Source: Rhizobium sp. P32RR-XVIII (GTDB taxonomy: Bacteria; Pseudomonadota; Alphaproteobacteria; Rhizobiales; Rhizobiaceae). From it: a DNA stretch of 64,000 bases. This document shows, in pieces, positions 54,629-62,819 of this stretch (positions within the stretch are counted from its first letter, which is position 1; every line of letters begins with the position of its first letter). Where the stretch lies: contig NZ_JABAIH010000004.1 of assembly GCF_012641395.1 (NCBI RefSeq), forward strand, positions 310,001-374,000, in the 5' to 3' direction. The notes under the pieces are model-generated. The model was not told where the DNA came from. It saw only the letters and a list, made by a program, of their open reading frames with translations, and did no database searches. The position numbers and the translations under genes are program-made.

Positions 54629-55645
54629 ATGGCTGAGTTTGTCAGACTGGGATTGGATGCGCTGGTGGACGTCTTGAAGGCGGCTGGCGAACCCACTCGT
54701 CTGCGCCTTCTGGCGCTTCTCGCCGGAGGCGACCTCACGGTGACCGATCTTACCGAAATTCTCGGCCAGTCGCAGCCCCGCATTTCGCGGCATCTCAAGC
54801 TGCTTGGCGAAGCGGAGCTGATCGACCGCTATCAGGAGGGCGCCTGGGCCTATTTCCGGCTGAGGCAGGACGGCAAGGCAGCGGCGCTGGTGCGCGTGCT
54901 CCTGGCGCATGCATCCGAGAACGATCCGGTCATTCTGCGCGACGGCGAGCGCTTTGCTGCCGTGAAGCGTCAGCGGGCCGAGCGGGCGCAAGCCTATTTC
55001 AGCCGCAACGCCGCCGAGTGGGACGAGCTTCGCCGCCTGCATGCCGCCGACGAGGAGGTGGATGCCGCCGTCATCAAATTGCTTGGCAATCAGCCCATCT
55101 ACTCGCTGCTCGATCTCGGCACGGGGACCGGCCGCATGCTGGAACTGCTGTCCGGGGTCTATCGCCGCGCGATCGGCGTCGATGCCAGCCGTGACATGCT
55201 GAGCGTCGCCCGCGCCAATCTCGACAAGGCCCGGATCACCAAGGCGTCGGTGCGGCATGCCGACATTCTGAACCTGCCCTTCGAGGGACAGGACTTCGAC
55301 CTTGTGACCATCCATCAGGTTTTGCACTTCCTCGATCAGCCGGAAGTCGCGATCGCCGAGGCAGCCCGAATGCTCGCGCCCGGCGGACGTCTGATGGTCA
55401 TCGACCTCGCGCCGCACGGGCTCGAGTATCTTCGCGACGAGCACGCGCATGTTCGCCTCGGTTTTTCGCATCAGGCCATGTCCGACTGGTTGCACAAGGC
55501 GGGGCTCGACGTGGAGCAGACCGTCGATCTTCATCCGGGTCTGCAGGGCGAGAAGGGGCTTACAGTCACCATCTGGCTTGCGCGCGATCCGAGGCGCCTC
55601 ATTGCATCCGAGGGCGCAGAAACAGTATTGGCCGGAGAGATATAA
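54629..55645 (+). CDS. ArsR-family regulator fused to a SAM-methyltransferase domain (SahR-like)
   Basis: A 338-residue two-part protein. Residues 1-90 are an ArsR winged helix ('KAAGEPTRLRLLALLAGGDLTVTDLTEILGQSQPRISRHLKLLGEAELI') without the usual metal-binding cysteines; residues 150-300 form a class I methyltransferase ('SLLDLGTGTGRMLEL' at 159-173). Proteins of this build bind S-adenosylhomocysteine and control methionine-cycle genes (SahR, described in Proteobacteria). The ATG at 54629 is chosen over a TTG at 54614 that lies next to the operator. metF starts two bases after its stop. Any methyltransferase activity is unproven. Confidence 0.88.
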   Translation: MAEFVRLGLDALVDVLKAAGEPTRLRLLALLAGGDLTVTDLTEILGQSQPRISRHLKLLGEAELIDRYQEGAWAYFRLRQDGKAAALVRVLLAHASENDPVILRDGERFAAVKRQRAERAQAYFSRNAAEWDELRRLHAADEEVDAAVIKLLGNQPIYSLLDLGTGTGRMLELLSGVYRRAIGVDASRDMLSVARANLDKARITKASVRHADILNLPFEGQDFDLVTIHQVLHFLDQPEVAIAEAARMLAPGGRLMVIDLAPHGLEYLRDEHAHVRLGFSHQAMSDWLHKAGLDVEQTVDLHPGLQGEKGLTVTIWLARDPRRLIASEGAETVLAGEI

Positions 55646-55646
55646 A

Positions 55647-56546
55647 ATGGCTTTGAAAACCGGTAACCGCCGCAATATCGGCATTTCCTTCGAGTTCTTC
55701 CCGCCGAAATCGGAGGAAATGGAAGGTCAGCTCTGGAACGCCGTGGCCGAACTGCAGGACTGGAATCCGGATTTCGTCTCGGTGACCTATGGTGCTGGCG
55801 GCACGACGAAAGCGCCGACACTGACTGCGGTCACACGGTTCCTCAACCAGACGCCCCTTGCGACGGCATCGCACCTCACATGCGTCGGTGCCACGAAGGA
55901 CGAGACGCATCAGGTGATCGACAATTTCCGCAAGGCCGGCGTGAAGCACTTCGTGGCGCTGCGCGGCGATGCGCCGGGCGGGGCGGGAGTTCCCTATCAG
56001 CCGCATCCGGGCGGTTATGCCAACGCGGCCGCCCTTGTCGCCGGTCTTCGCGCGATCGGCGATTTCGAGATTTCGGTTGCCGCCTATCCGGAAAAGCATC
56101 CGGAGAGCAAGGATGTGGCGGCCGATATCGACATGCTGAAGCGCAAGGCTGACAATGGCGCCGATCGCGCGCTGACGCAGTTCTTCTTCGACAACGACAA
56201 TTTCGAGCGTTATCTGGAGAAGGTGCGGGCCGCGGGTATCAAGATCCCGATCGTGCCGGGTATCATGCCGATCCAGAACCTGACGCAACTGAAGCGCTTT
56301 GCCAGCGCTTGCGGCACGGTCATACCGGCTTTTCTCGATGAGCGCTTTGCCGGTCTCGACGACAAGGTGGAAGAACGGCTGAAGGTTGCGGCAGATGTCG
56401 CGGTCGAACAGATCGAGGATCTCGTTCGCCGTGGCCTGCACGAGTTTCATCTTTACACCATGAACCGCTCGCCGCTTGTCTCGGCTGTGCTCGGCAATCT
56501 CGGCCTCGAGCGGGAAGGCGCGAAGAGGGCCGGTGCGGCCGCCTGA
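55647..56546 (+). CDS. metF: Methylenetetrahydrofolate reductase
   Basis: A 299-residue FAD enzyme that makes the methyltetrahydrofolate used by MetH. Motifs: 'ISFEFFPPKSEEMEGQLW' at the start, 'DFVSVTYGAGGTTKAPTL', 'HLTCVGATKDETHQVIDNF', 'FVALRGDAPGG', 'DRALTQFFFDNDNFERYL', 'PIVPGIMPIQNLTQLKRF' and 'LHEFHLYTMNR'. The ATG at 55647 follows GGAGAG. It is in one operon with the SahR-like regulator, under the palindromic box that also occurs before metH. Confidence 0.96.
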   Translation: MALKTGNRRNIGISFEFFPPKSEEMEGQLWNAVAELQDWNPDFVSVTYGAGGTTKAPTLTAVTRFLNQTPLATASHLTCVGATKDETHQVIDNFRKAGVKHFVALRGDAPGGAGVPYQPHPGGYANAAALVAGLRAIGDFEISVAAYPEKHPESKDVAADIDMLKRKADNGADRALTQFFFDNDNFERYLEKVRAAGIKIPIVPGIMPIQNLTQLKRFASACGTVIPAFLDERFAGLDDKVEERLKVAADVAVEQIEDLVRRGLHEFHLYTMNRSPLVSAVLGNLGLEREGAKRAGAAA

Positions 56547-56568
56547 GGGCTAACCTCGTACGCAATAA

Positions 56569-56602
56569 GAAAGCGCATGCCGGGCGGCCGGCATGCGCTT
56601 TC
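56569..56602. terminator. Long hairpin after metF
   Basis: A 15-pair perfect stem GAAAGCGCATGCCGG/CCGGCATGCGCTTTC with a four-base loop. The forward side lacks a good T-run (AATTGG); the reverse side has CTTTCTTATT, so it may act mostly as an end-protecting hairpin or for antisense termination. Confidence 0.55.
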
Positions 56603-56664
56603 AATTGGTTGAACTGTTAGCTTCTTAGGAGCCTGGTATTTCAGTCATGGGGTTCGTCTTGGTT

Positions 56665-56742
56665 TCAAATAAAGAGCATGGACAAGACGAACGCGAACGC
56701 TGCACTAACCAACAGGACATTCAAGGATCGTGTGATACCCAT
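56665..56742 (-). CDS. Small membrane peptide, 25 residues
   Basis: On the reverse strand a GAGGAGG ribosome site is followed seven bases later by an ATG opening a 25-codon frame: MGITRSLN, then a continuous hydrophobic stretch (VLLVSAAFAFVLSMLFI), then TGA. The N-terminal basic residue and single membrane helix are typical of bacterial small membrane proteins. The 515-base gap 56547-57061 holds nothing else coding. Function unknown. Too short for usual gene calling; the strong ribosome site is the main support. Confidence 0.6.
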   Translation of the reverse strand: MGITRSLNVLLVSAAFAFVLSMLFI

Positions 56743-56990
56743 GTCTGCCTCCTCGCGTTAACGGCGGCATAATATGTCTGAATTGTGTCGGGTGGGAAGC
56801 GATTTCCATGCTGCAACGCAGCGGCAGCTTGTGAATAAAGCGGCTAGCCATGAGCTAACCATTTGGAATTAGCTGCTAAATCACGATGAAATTTTTTTCA
56901 CGCAATTTAACTGAGCGTTAAAATAGGCGACCGGCCATTAACGCTAGCGGCAACATCAAGGCATGGCCGGAAGCAATTGACATTACGGGG

Positions 56991-57027
56991 AAAAATGAAA
57001 ACGCGCCCCGGCTTTGCCGGGACGCGG
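56991..57027 (-). terminator. Terminator of the lytic transglycosylase gene
   Basis: On the reverse strand CGCGTCCCGGC/GCCGGGGCGCG forms a stem with a three-base loop (one mismatch), followed by TTTTCATTTTT. Confidence 0.8.
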
Positions 57028-57061
57028 TCGAAATTGGCTGCTTCGCGAAATTGCGGTCCGC

Positions 57062-58315
57062 TCAGAGGGCGTCCAGCAGCCCGAGTGTCGCCCAGCCGTC
57101 GGCCGGCATTCCGAGGCGCTGTTGCTCCTTCTGGATCGCCACACGCGTGCCGGAGCCCAGGATGCCGTCGATCTCGCCAACGTCATAGCCCTTGGACTGC
57201 AGCTTGGTCTGCAACTCTTTCATCTGGTCATTCGCCAGGCCTTGTTCCGGGGTCCCCTTGAGGTAAGGCTGCGCGCCCTCGAAGCGGGTGGCGAAATAGG
57301 CGGCCGACGTCGTGTAGATGAAGGACTTGTTCCACTCGAGATAAATCTTGAAATTGGGATAGGCGATGAAGGCCGGCCCGTGGCGGCCCTGCGGGAGAAC
57401 GAGGGCGCCCTCCAGATTGCCGAAGCTGGTGTTGCCGTCGCGCGGCTTGACGCCGAGGGCGAACCATTCGCCCGCCGTCATGCTGCCTCCGAGACCCGAT
57501 TTTTCCCAAGGAAGATCGTCGGGCAGGGTGACTTCCTGCAGCCACGGCTGGCCGCGTTCGAAACCCAGATGCTGGATGAACTTCGCAGCCGTCAGGATCG
57601 CGTCCGGGCCGCTCTGCTTCAGGCGTACGTGGCCGTCGCCGTCTCCATCCATGCCGTAAGCGACGATATCGCGTGGTAGCATCTGCACCTGGCCGATCTC
57701 GCCTGCCCATGCGCCGGTATTGGTCGCCGGGTCGAGGTCGCCGTGCTGGACCATTTCGACCAGCGCGATCAGCTGTGGGCGGAAAAGTTCGGGGCGGCGG
57801 CAGTCATGTGCCAGCGTGACAAGGGCGTTGCGCGTGTTGAAATCGCCCTGCACGGCGCCGAAGTCCGTTTCCATTGCCCAGAAAGCGGTAATGACGCCTG
57901 CCGGAACGCCATAATCCTGCTCGGCCTTGGCGAAGACATCGGCGAACTGCTTGATCTTCTGGCGGCCGATATCGAGGCGGGCCTGGCTGACGGTACGCTG
58001 CGAGAATTCAAGGAATGTCTGCTTGAAGACGCCCTGCGCACGATCGCGGCTGAGGACCTTCGGATCGATCTGTGCGCCGGCGAGCGCCTTGTCGGCTGCT
58101 TCGGCAGAGGCGCCGGCGGCAACGGCATCTGCCTTCACGCCAGCCAGAAACTCGGAGAGATCACCGCCACAAGCCACGGCAGCAGCCTGAGGCGCCGCGG
58201 ACGGGGCAGCGGACGCCGCCGGAGCCATTGCCTGCTCCTGAGCCAGCGCTGTGGCGGCTGAGGTGACTGCAAACAAAAGAGCAAGTGCAGAGCGGCTTGC
58301 GAGCGAGCGGTGCAT
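57062..58315 (-). CDS. Lytic murein transglycosylase (MltB family) with peptidoglycan-binding domain
   Basis: A 417-residue exported enzyme. Signal peptide to about residue 26, an Ala/Pro-rich stretch, then the MltB catalytic domain with E149 in 'AFWAMETDFG', 'AWAGEIGQVQMLPRDIVAYGMDGDGDGHVRL' and 'FIAYPNFKIYLEWNKS', and a C-terminal peptidoglycan-binding repeat ('LQTKLQSKGYDVGEIDGILGSGTRVAIQKEQQRLG'). It cleaves murein glycan strands to 1,6-anhydro ends. The ATG at 58315 follows AAGGACG; the longer frame to 58378 lacks signal-peptide features. Confidence 0.93.
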   Translation of the reverse strand: MHRSLASRSALALLFAVTSAATALAQEQAMAPAASAAPSAAPQAAAVACGGDLSEFLAGVKADAVAAGASAEAADKALAGAQIDPKVLSRDRAQGVFKQTFLEFSQRTVSQARLDIGRQKIKQFADVFAKAEQDYGVPAGVITAFWAMETDFGAVQGDFNTRNALVTLAHDCRRPELFRPQLIALVEMVQHGDLDPATNTGAWAGEIGQVQMLPRDIVAYGMDGDGDGHVRLKQSGPDAILTAAKFIQHLGFERGQPWLQEVTLPDDLPWEKSGLGGSMTAGEWFALGVKPRDGNTSFGNLEGALVLPQGRHGPAFIAYPNFKIYLEWNKSFIYTTSAAYFATRFEGAQPYLKGTPEQGLANDQMKELQTKLQSKGYDVGEIDGILGSGTRVAIQKEQQRLGMPADGWATLGLLDAL

Positions 58316-58397
58316 TGGGTCGTCCTTATATCCGAAAGAAATGTCTAGCTCTTTCACAGATGAATGTGACGGAAGCAAGAAAGATCAGCGGACGTTG

Positions 58398-59195
58398 CTA
58401 CGAATTTCGGTCCTTGGAGACGGTTGCGACCCAATTGGTCCAGTTCTTGGCAGAACCGGCAAACACGTTGATGTCCGCAGGCCCCTTGATGCCGGGGATC
58501 ACGCCGGTCGAAGTGTATTGCCAGAAAGCCCAGCGGCGTCCGGCATAGGTGACTTCCGGATGCTTGGCGGTGGACCGCACCCAGAAGTGATAGTCTTGAA
58601 AATAGCCCGCGAGATTGTCGCGGTGAAAATCGACTGACGTATAGATGATTGGCCGCTTGCCGTAATAGGCTTCCAGGCGGTCCATGAAGCGCTGCATCTG
58701 AGCCCGAACCGTTGCGGGATCGGGCCGGAAACGGCAGGTCGGCGATTCGCCGTTCCACTCGACGTCCAGGACCGGCGGCAGCCGCATCGATTCCCGCGGA
58801 ACGTTCTGGATGAACCAGTCGGCCTGCTCGTCGGCGGACGAGCAGAAATAGTAGAAGTGATAGGGGGCATGCGGGATGCCGACGGCGCGGGCACGCTGCC
58901 AGTATTCGTTGAAGCGCGGGTCAAACCTATCCTTGCCTTCGGTTGCCTTGATGAAGGCAAAGGCGACGCCGGAATTCTTCACGGTCTGCCAGTCGATATC
59001 GCCCTGCCACTTGGAGATGTCGATGCCGTGGATTTCGTTCCGGTTCGGGTGGTTGGCCCCGAAGTCCTGCGGATCAGAATCCTTGAAACGAGTCTGCGGC
59101 TTTACGGATGCTGTATCGAGATAATCATATCCCGCTGACGTACAACCGGCGAGCATCAACGCCAAAGGCAGGACGCATAACAAAAGCCGGCGCAT
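58398..59195 (-). CDS. GH25-family muramidase, predicted lipoprotein
   Basis: A 265-residue protein starting with a lipoprotein signal (LALMLAGC, lipid site C18). The catalytic domain is GH25 (Chalaropsis-type lysozyme): 'HGIDISKWQGDIDW' with D59, 'FAFIKATEGKD', 'PYHFYYFCSSADEQADWF', 'LPPVLDVEW' with D144/E146, and 'WAFWQYTSTG'. It would cut N-acetylmuramic acid links of peptidoglycan and is probably anchored in a membrane. The ATG at 59195 begins the signal; the longer frame upstream is not used. Confidence 0.9.
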   Translation of the reverse strand: MRRLLLCVLPLALMLAGCTSAGYDYLDTASVKPQTRFKDSDPQDFGANHPNRNEIHGIDISKWQGDIDWQTVKNSGVAFAFIKATEGKDRFDPRFNEYWQRARAVGIPHAPYHFYYFCSSADEQADWFIQNVPRESMRLPPVLDVEWNGESPTCRFRPDPATVRAQMQRFMDRLEAYYGKRPIIYTSVDFHRDNLAGYFQDYHFWVRSTAKHPEVTYAGRRWAFWQYTSTGVIPGIKGPADINVFAGSAKNWTNWVATVSKDRNS

Positions 59196-59321
59196 GGATG
59201 TCCCGTCGTGAGCCGAGTGATCTGCTTGCCCCACAGTCTGACCTTCGAATGACGAGTTTCAGTAGAGGAATCCCCCTCATTTCAGCATATCAACGTAAAA
59301 AATCGGTTAGTTTCAAGCTAA

Positions 59322-59996
59322 TTATAAATGCTGGGAGACAATAGACGCCCGCCAGGCGTAGCCTCGGCCGATCGTCTCGAACGACAATCTCGCCTTATTA
59401 TCATGAGCTTGCGCTTCCAGAACTTCGCGCAAATCGGCTCGTGGCGTGACATGAAATTTTCCAAGCCATGCCTTCAGCATCGTCCGGAACCAGCGCGGCA
59501 AATCTTCCTGCTGGCCAAAATCGACGATGTGCAGCTGTCCTCCCGGGTTCAATGCGGCGATCGCGGCATCGACCGCGCGTTGCCAATCGGGAATCATCGA
59601 AAGCGCATAGGAAATCAGGATGCGGTCGAAACCCCCGAGCCCGAATTCTCGCGGCGTGAAAGCCGTCGCGTCGGATACGCGAAAGTCGGGAATCGTGGCT
59701 TTCGTGGCGAAGGTCTTGCGCGCCGAGATCAGCATTTCCTGCGAAATGTCGAGGCCATAGAGCTTGGCGCGGGGAAAGTGACGATGTGCGAGCGCCAGAT
59801 TACGGCCGGTCCCGCAGCCGACTTCCAGCAGCGTACCGCCTTCCGGAACATCCAGATGACGGATCGTTCGGTCGCGGCCGAGCAGGTAGTATTTGCGGGT
59901 CAGATCATACACGTGGCGCTGGTAGCGATACATGCCATCCATCAGGTTGGCATGTCTTTCGGCCTTGCTCTCCACGATGGTGCGGATCTCGGTCAC
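59322..59996 (-). CDS. btaB: Betaine lipid N-methyltransferase
   Basis: A 224-residue class I methyltransferase with SAM motif 'LLEVGCGTGRNLALA' (residues 56-70), 'LYGLDISQEML' and 'RILISYALSMIPDW'. N-terminal 'LMDGMYRYQRHVYDLTRKYYLLGRDR' fits BtaB. It methylates the amino group three times to give diacylglyceryl-trimethylhomoserine (DGTS). The GTG at 59996 overlaps the btaA stop (GTGA) and follows GGAAGAAGG. btaA and btaB together make the phosphorus-free lipid that replaces phospholipids under phosphate limitation. Confidence 0.93.
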   Translation of the reverse strand: MTEIRTIVESKAERHANLMDGMYRYQRHVYDLTRKYYLLGRDRTIRHLDVPEGGTLLEVGCGTGRNLALAHRHFPRAKLYGLDISQEMLISARKTFATKATIPDFRVSDATAFTPREFGLGGFDRILISYALSMIPDWQRAVDAAIAALNPGGQLHIVDFGQQEDLPRWFRTMLKAWLGKFHVTPRADLREVLEAQAHDNKARLSFETIGRGYAWRASIVSQHL

Positions 59997-61237
59997 GCCT
60001 TCTTCCCGTAGATGTGGAAGCCGCCATAGATCGCCGAGCGGTCGAGCGCGGTCATATCGCGGGACTTTTCCTCGAAATATTCCCACTGATCGCGGATCGC
60101 CGCAGAAAGGCGGCCTTCGATGACGCTCTTTTCGGCAGCCGTCCGGAAGATGACGCGGGCGTCGCGGCGGGCTGTGCGGCTGATCTCCGCCCACAGATCG
60201 TTCAACTGCTGATCGGTCATCCAATCCTGCGCGTCGAGCAGGACATAGCGGTCGCGGGAGGCGGCCGGTTCGCCGGCGAGAAGCTCTGTGAAGCTTGCAT
60301 GGTGGACATTGACGCGATCGACGTTGGCGCGGATCACTTCGTAATGTTCCGGCTTCAGGTAAGTCGGAAGCGGGCCTTCGTCTGCAGCCGCGTAACGGCG
60401 GCCGAAGGCTTGCCAAGCGAAATAGTTCTCGCGCATCGGGAAATGGCAGGCGAGCTTTTCGAGGCGATGCTTCAACACCGGCGCGATCGACTGATCGGCG
60501 GCGAGGCTGGCAAGTTCGTCATATTGCTGCGGCGGGATACCGAGGCCGAAAAGGGAGCTCTTGCGGCCAGTGATCCAGCGCACGACGGGTTTTTCGAAGA
60601 GCGGGGCAACCTGCTCGTCGAAGAATTGCCGCTGTTCGCGGATCGAACCGGTTTTCGTCATCTGCCGGAGATCGACGCCGTGCAGGCGGGCGAGCAGATG
60701 GGCCGCGCCGATGAAGCGGCCGAGCAGGCCGGTTTCATAGATGTTGCGGTCAAAGACGGTGATGCGGCGGCGACCGAACTTGCGGCCGTTCCAATAGGAG
60801 CGCGTCGCTTCGTCGAGCTTGGGCGACAGAAAGCGGTCGAACGCATGGCTGTTCGAGCGCTCATTGGGCATGGCAAGGAAGCGGACGAGATCGGCATGGC
60901 TCGGAAGATGCCGGAAGGCGGCAAGCTTCAAGCGGTTCAGCGCGATGTGATGTGGGTTGAGATCGACCACATCGATGGAGGCGGGTGCCTTGGAAAGATA
61001 GGCAAGCATGTTGCAGCCGCCCGAGCCGATCGTGACGATGCGATGGTGCGGCTGCAGTTCCATGGCCTGCATGTCGAGGTCCGGATCTTCCCAGATCTGC
61101 GGATAGACGAGGCCGGAAAAGAGCAGGCCGAAAAGCCGTTCCGAAAAGCCGTCCTTGGAAAATGCCTTGTGGCGGAGAAGAGCGTCCTTGAGTTTCCGGT
61201 TCTTGCGGAAGCCGGTATCCGGTGCAAATTCCGTCAT
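59993..61237 (-). CDS. btaA: Diacylglycerol 3-amino-3-carboxypropyltransferase
   Basis: A 414-residue DUF3419 protein. It transfers the 3-amino-3-carboxypropyl group from S-adenosylmethionine to diacylglycerol, the first step of betaine-lipid synthesis. Seen: 'LLFSGLVYPQIWEDPDLDMQAMEL', the modified SAM motif 'RIVTIGSGGCNMLAYL', 'VDLNPHHIALNRLKL', 'LLGRFIGAAHLLA' and 'RYVLLDAQDWM'. The operon order btaA-btaB is the usual rhizobial one. A weak Pho-box-like repeat lies about 100 bases upstream. Confidence 0.94.
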   Translation of the reverse strand: MTEFAPDTGFRKNRKLKDALLRHKAFSKDGFSERLFGLLFSGLVYPQIWEDPDLDMQAMELQPHHRIVTIGSGGCNMLAYLSKAPASIDVVDLNPHHIALNRLKLAAFRHLPSHADLVRFLAMPNERSNSHAFDRFLSPKLDEATRSYWNGRKFGRRRITVFDRNIYETGLLGRFIGAAHLLARLHGVDLRQMTKTGSIREQRQFFDEQVAPLFEKPVVRWITGRKSSLFGLGIPPQQYDELASLAADQSIAPVLKHRLEKLACHFPMRENYFAWQAFGRRYAAADEGPLPTYLKPEHYEVIRANVDRVNVHHASFTELLAGEPAASRDRYVLLDAQDWMTDQQLNDLWAEISRTARRDARVIFRTAAEKSVIEGRLSAAIRDQWEYFEEKSRDMTALDRSAIYGGFHIYGKKA

Positions 61238-61414
61238 ATGAGTCTGTCACCCTTTTAGCGTTCAGGGCGTGTAGCGCGTCCCTGCTACAGTTTGATGACG
61301 CAGACTGTGGGTAGGCTTTCTACAGGAATTGCCTGTCACGAAACGCCGTTTACGTCGTCATGCTCTTTTTTGTGAAAGCGTTTCCTGCTTCTCTCCGTTC
61401 GTGGAGGGAATGAT

Positions 61415-62794
61415 ATGCGACCTATTCGGCGTACCCTGAAGGCGCTCACTGCGACCATCGTCGCCATCGTGGCTGGTGGGGCGATCTGGCTTTATGTTCG
61501 GCCGCCGGAGCTTCTGCGCGTCGGCGACGGCTATGCAGCGAAGATTGTCTGCTCGAACGTGTTCATGGCGGGACGCGATCCGCAGGCAGTCCTCAATAAC
61601 GATGTGCAAGCGCCCGGCAATCCGCTGCTGCGCTTGATACGCGTTTCGGTCGATCGCGAGCAGGGGCGTGTGACGGCGCGCATCCTCGGTTTCTTTGCAC
61701 CCAGCTATGCTCTCTATCGCGGGGTCTTCGGCTGCACGAGCGTGCCTGACGGCGATTTCGAGGCCGCCGCGAAAGCCACGCCCTTGGATCCAGTTCCGCT
61801 TGCTAAGGAGAACACCGCCCTGTGGCCGGAAGGCGAGGGCGTTGCCGCCGCCAATGATGGAGAACTGGCGTCTTTATTGGCGAACGAGGCGCTCGCCGGT
61901 CCGCAGATGCGGGCGATCGTCGTCGTGCACAATGGCCGGATCGTCGCGGAACGCTATGGCGAAGGGTTCAGCACAAAGACGCCGCTGCTCGGCTGGTCGA
62001 TGACCAAGACCGTCAACGCGGCGCTGGTCGGTCGCGCGATGTACGAAGGAAAGGGCAATTTCGAAACGACCAACCTGTTGCCGGAGTGGAAGAACGATGA
62101 GCGGTCGCACATCAAGCTTCGTCACCTGCTGGGGATGGAGAGCGGTCTTGCCTTCAACGAGAATTACGGCAGCGTCGCGGATGTAACGCGGATGCTCTAT
62201 CTCGACCCCGACATGGTTACGCTTCCCGCCAATGCGCCATTCGAGGCGGAGCCGGGAGAGCGCTTCCGTTATTCGAGCGGCACATCGGTCCTGTTGTCGC
62301 GGATCTGGATGGATTGGATCGGCGACCAGCAGAAGGCGCTCGCCTATCCAACTGACGCGCTTTTCAGGCCACTCGGCATGTCGAGCGCGGTTCTCGAAGC
62401 TGATGCTCGGGGCACCTTTGTCGGCAGTTCCTATCTCTACGCGACGGCGCACGACTGGGCGCGTTTCGGACAGTTTCTGCTGCAGGACGGGGTCTGGAAC
62501 GGCCAGCGGCTGTTGCCGGAGGGATTCGTGAACGTCATGCGCACGCCGACACGGTCGTCGAGCGGCACATATACTCAGGGCCAGGCATGGCTGGCCGCGC
62601 CGGGCGGCGATACGAGCGCCGAGGCCGGGCTGCCGGAAGATACATTCTGGCTGGAAGGGCACGACGGGCAGAGCATGGCAATCGTGCCTTCCGCCAATCT
62701 GGTGTTTGTCCGGATGGGACTGACGCCAAGCTCGCTAGGCTACAAGCCGCAGGTGCTGCTGAAACAGGTGCTGGCCGCGCTGCCGGCCAGTTGA
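61415..62794 (+). CDS. Serine hydrolase of the beta-lactamase/penicillin-binding fold
   Basis: A 459-residue protein with an uncleaved N-terminal membrane anchor (about 10-28, TATIVAIVAGGAIWLYV). The nucleophile motif S195-M-T-K198 is in 'LGWSMTKTV', and the second motif Y286-S-S is in 'RYSSGT'. C-terminal 'EGHDGQSMAIVPSANLVFVRMG' is like 6-aminohexanoate-dimer hydrolase and EstB groups. It acts in the periplasm on an ester or amide; true beta-lactamase activity is unlikely. The GGAGGGAATGAT site precedes the ATG. It is divergent from btaA. Confidence 0.88.
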   Translation: MRPIRRTLKALTATIVAIVAGGAIWLYVRPPELLRVGDGYAAKIVCSNVFMAGRDPQAVLNNDVQAPGNPLLRLIRVSVDREQGRVTARILGFFAPSYALYRGVFGCTSVPDGDFEAAAKATPLDPVPLAKENTALWPEGEGVAAANDGELASLLANEALAGPQMRAIVVVHNGRIVAERYGEGFSTKTPLLGWSMTKTVNAALVGRAMYEGKGNFETTNLLPEWKNDERSHIKLRHLLGMESGLAFNENYGSVADVTRMLYLDPDMVTLPANAPFEAEPGERFRYSSGTSVLLSRIWMDWIGDQQKALAYPTDALFRPLGMSSAVLEADARGTFVGSSYLYATAHDWARFGQFLLQDGVWNGQRLLPEGFVNVMRTPTRSSSGTYTQGQAWLAAPGGDTSAEAGLPEDTFWLEGHDGQSMAIVPSANLVFVRMGLTPSSLGYKPQVLLKQVLAALPAS

Positions 62795-62819
62795 GTAGGC
62801 ATAACAGGCGGGGTGGTTT

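Noticed and set aside
52790..55684. Reverse-strand open frame of 964 codons across ettA and the SahR-like gene
   Set aside because: It is antisense to two well-supported genes, arises from GC-rich codon use, and shows no protein-family features.
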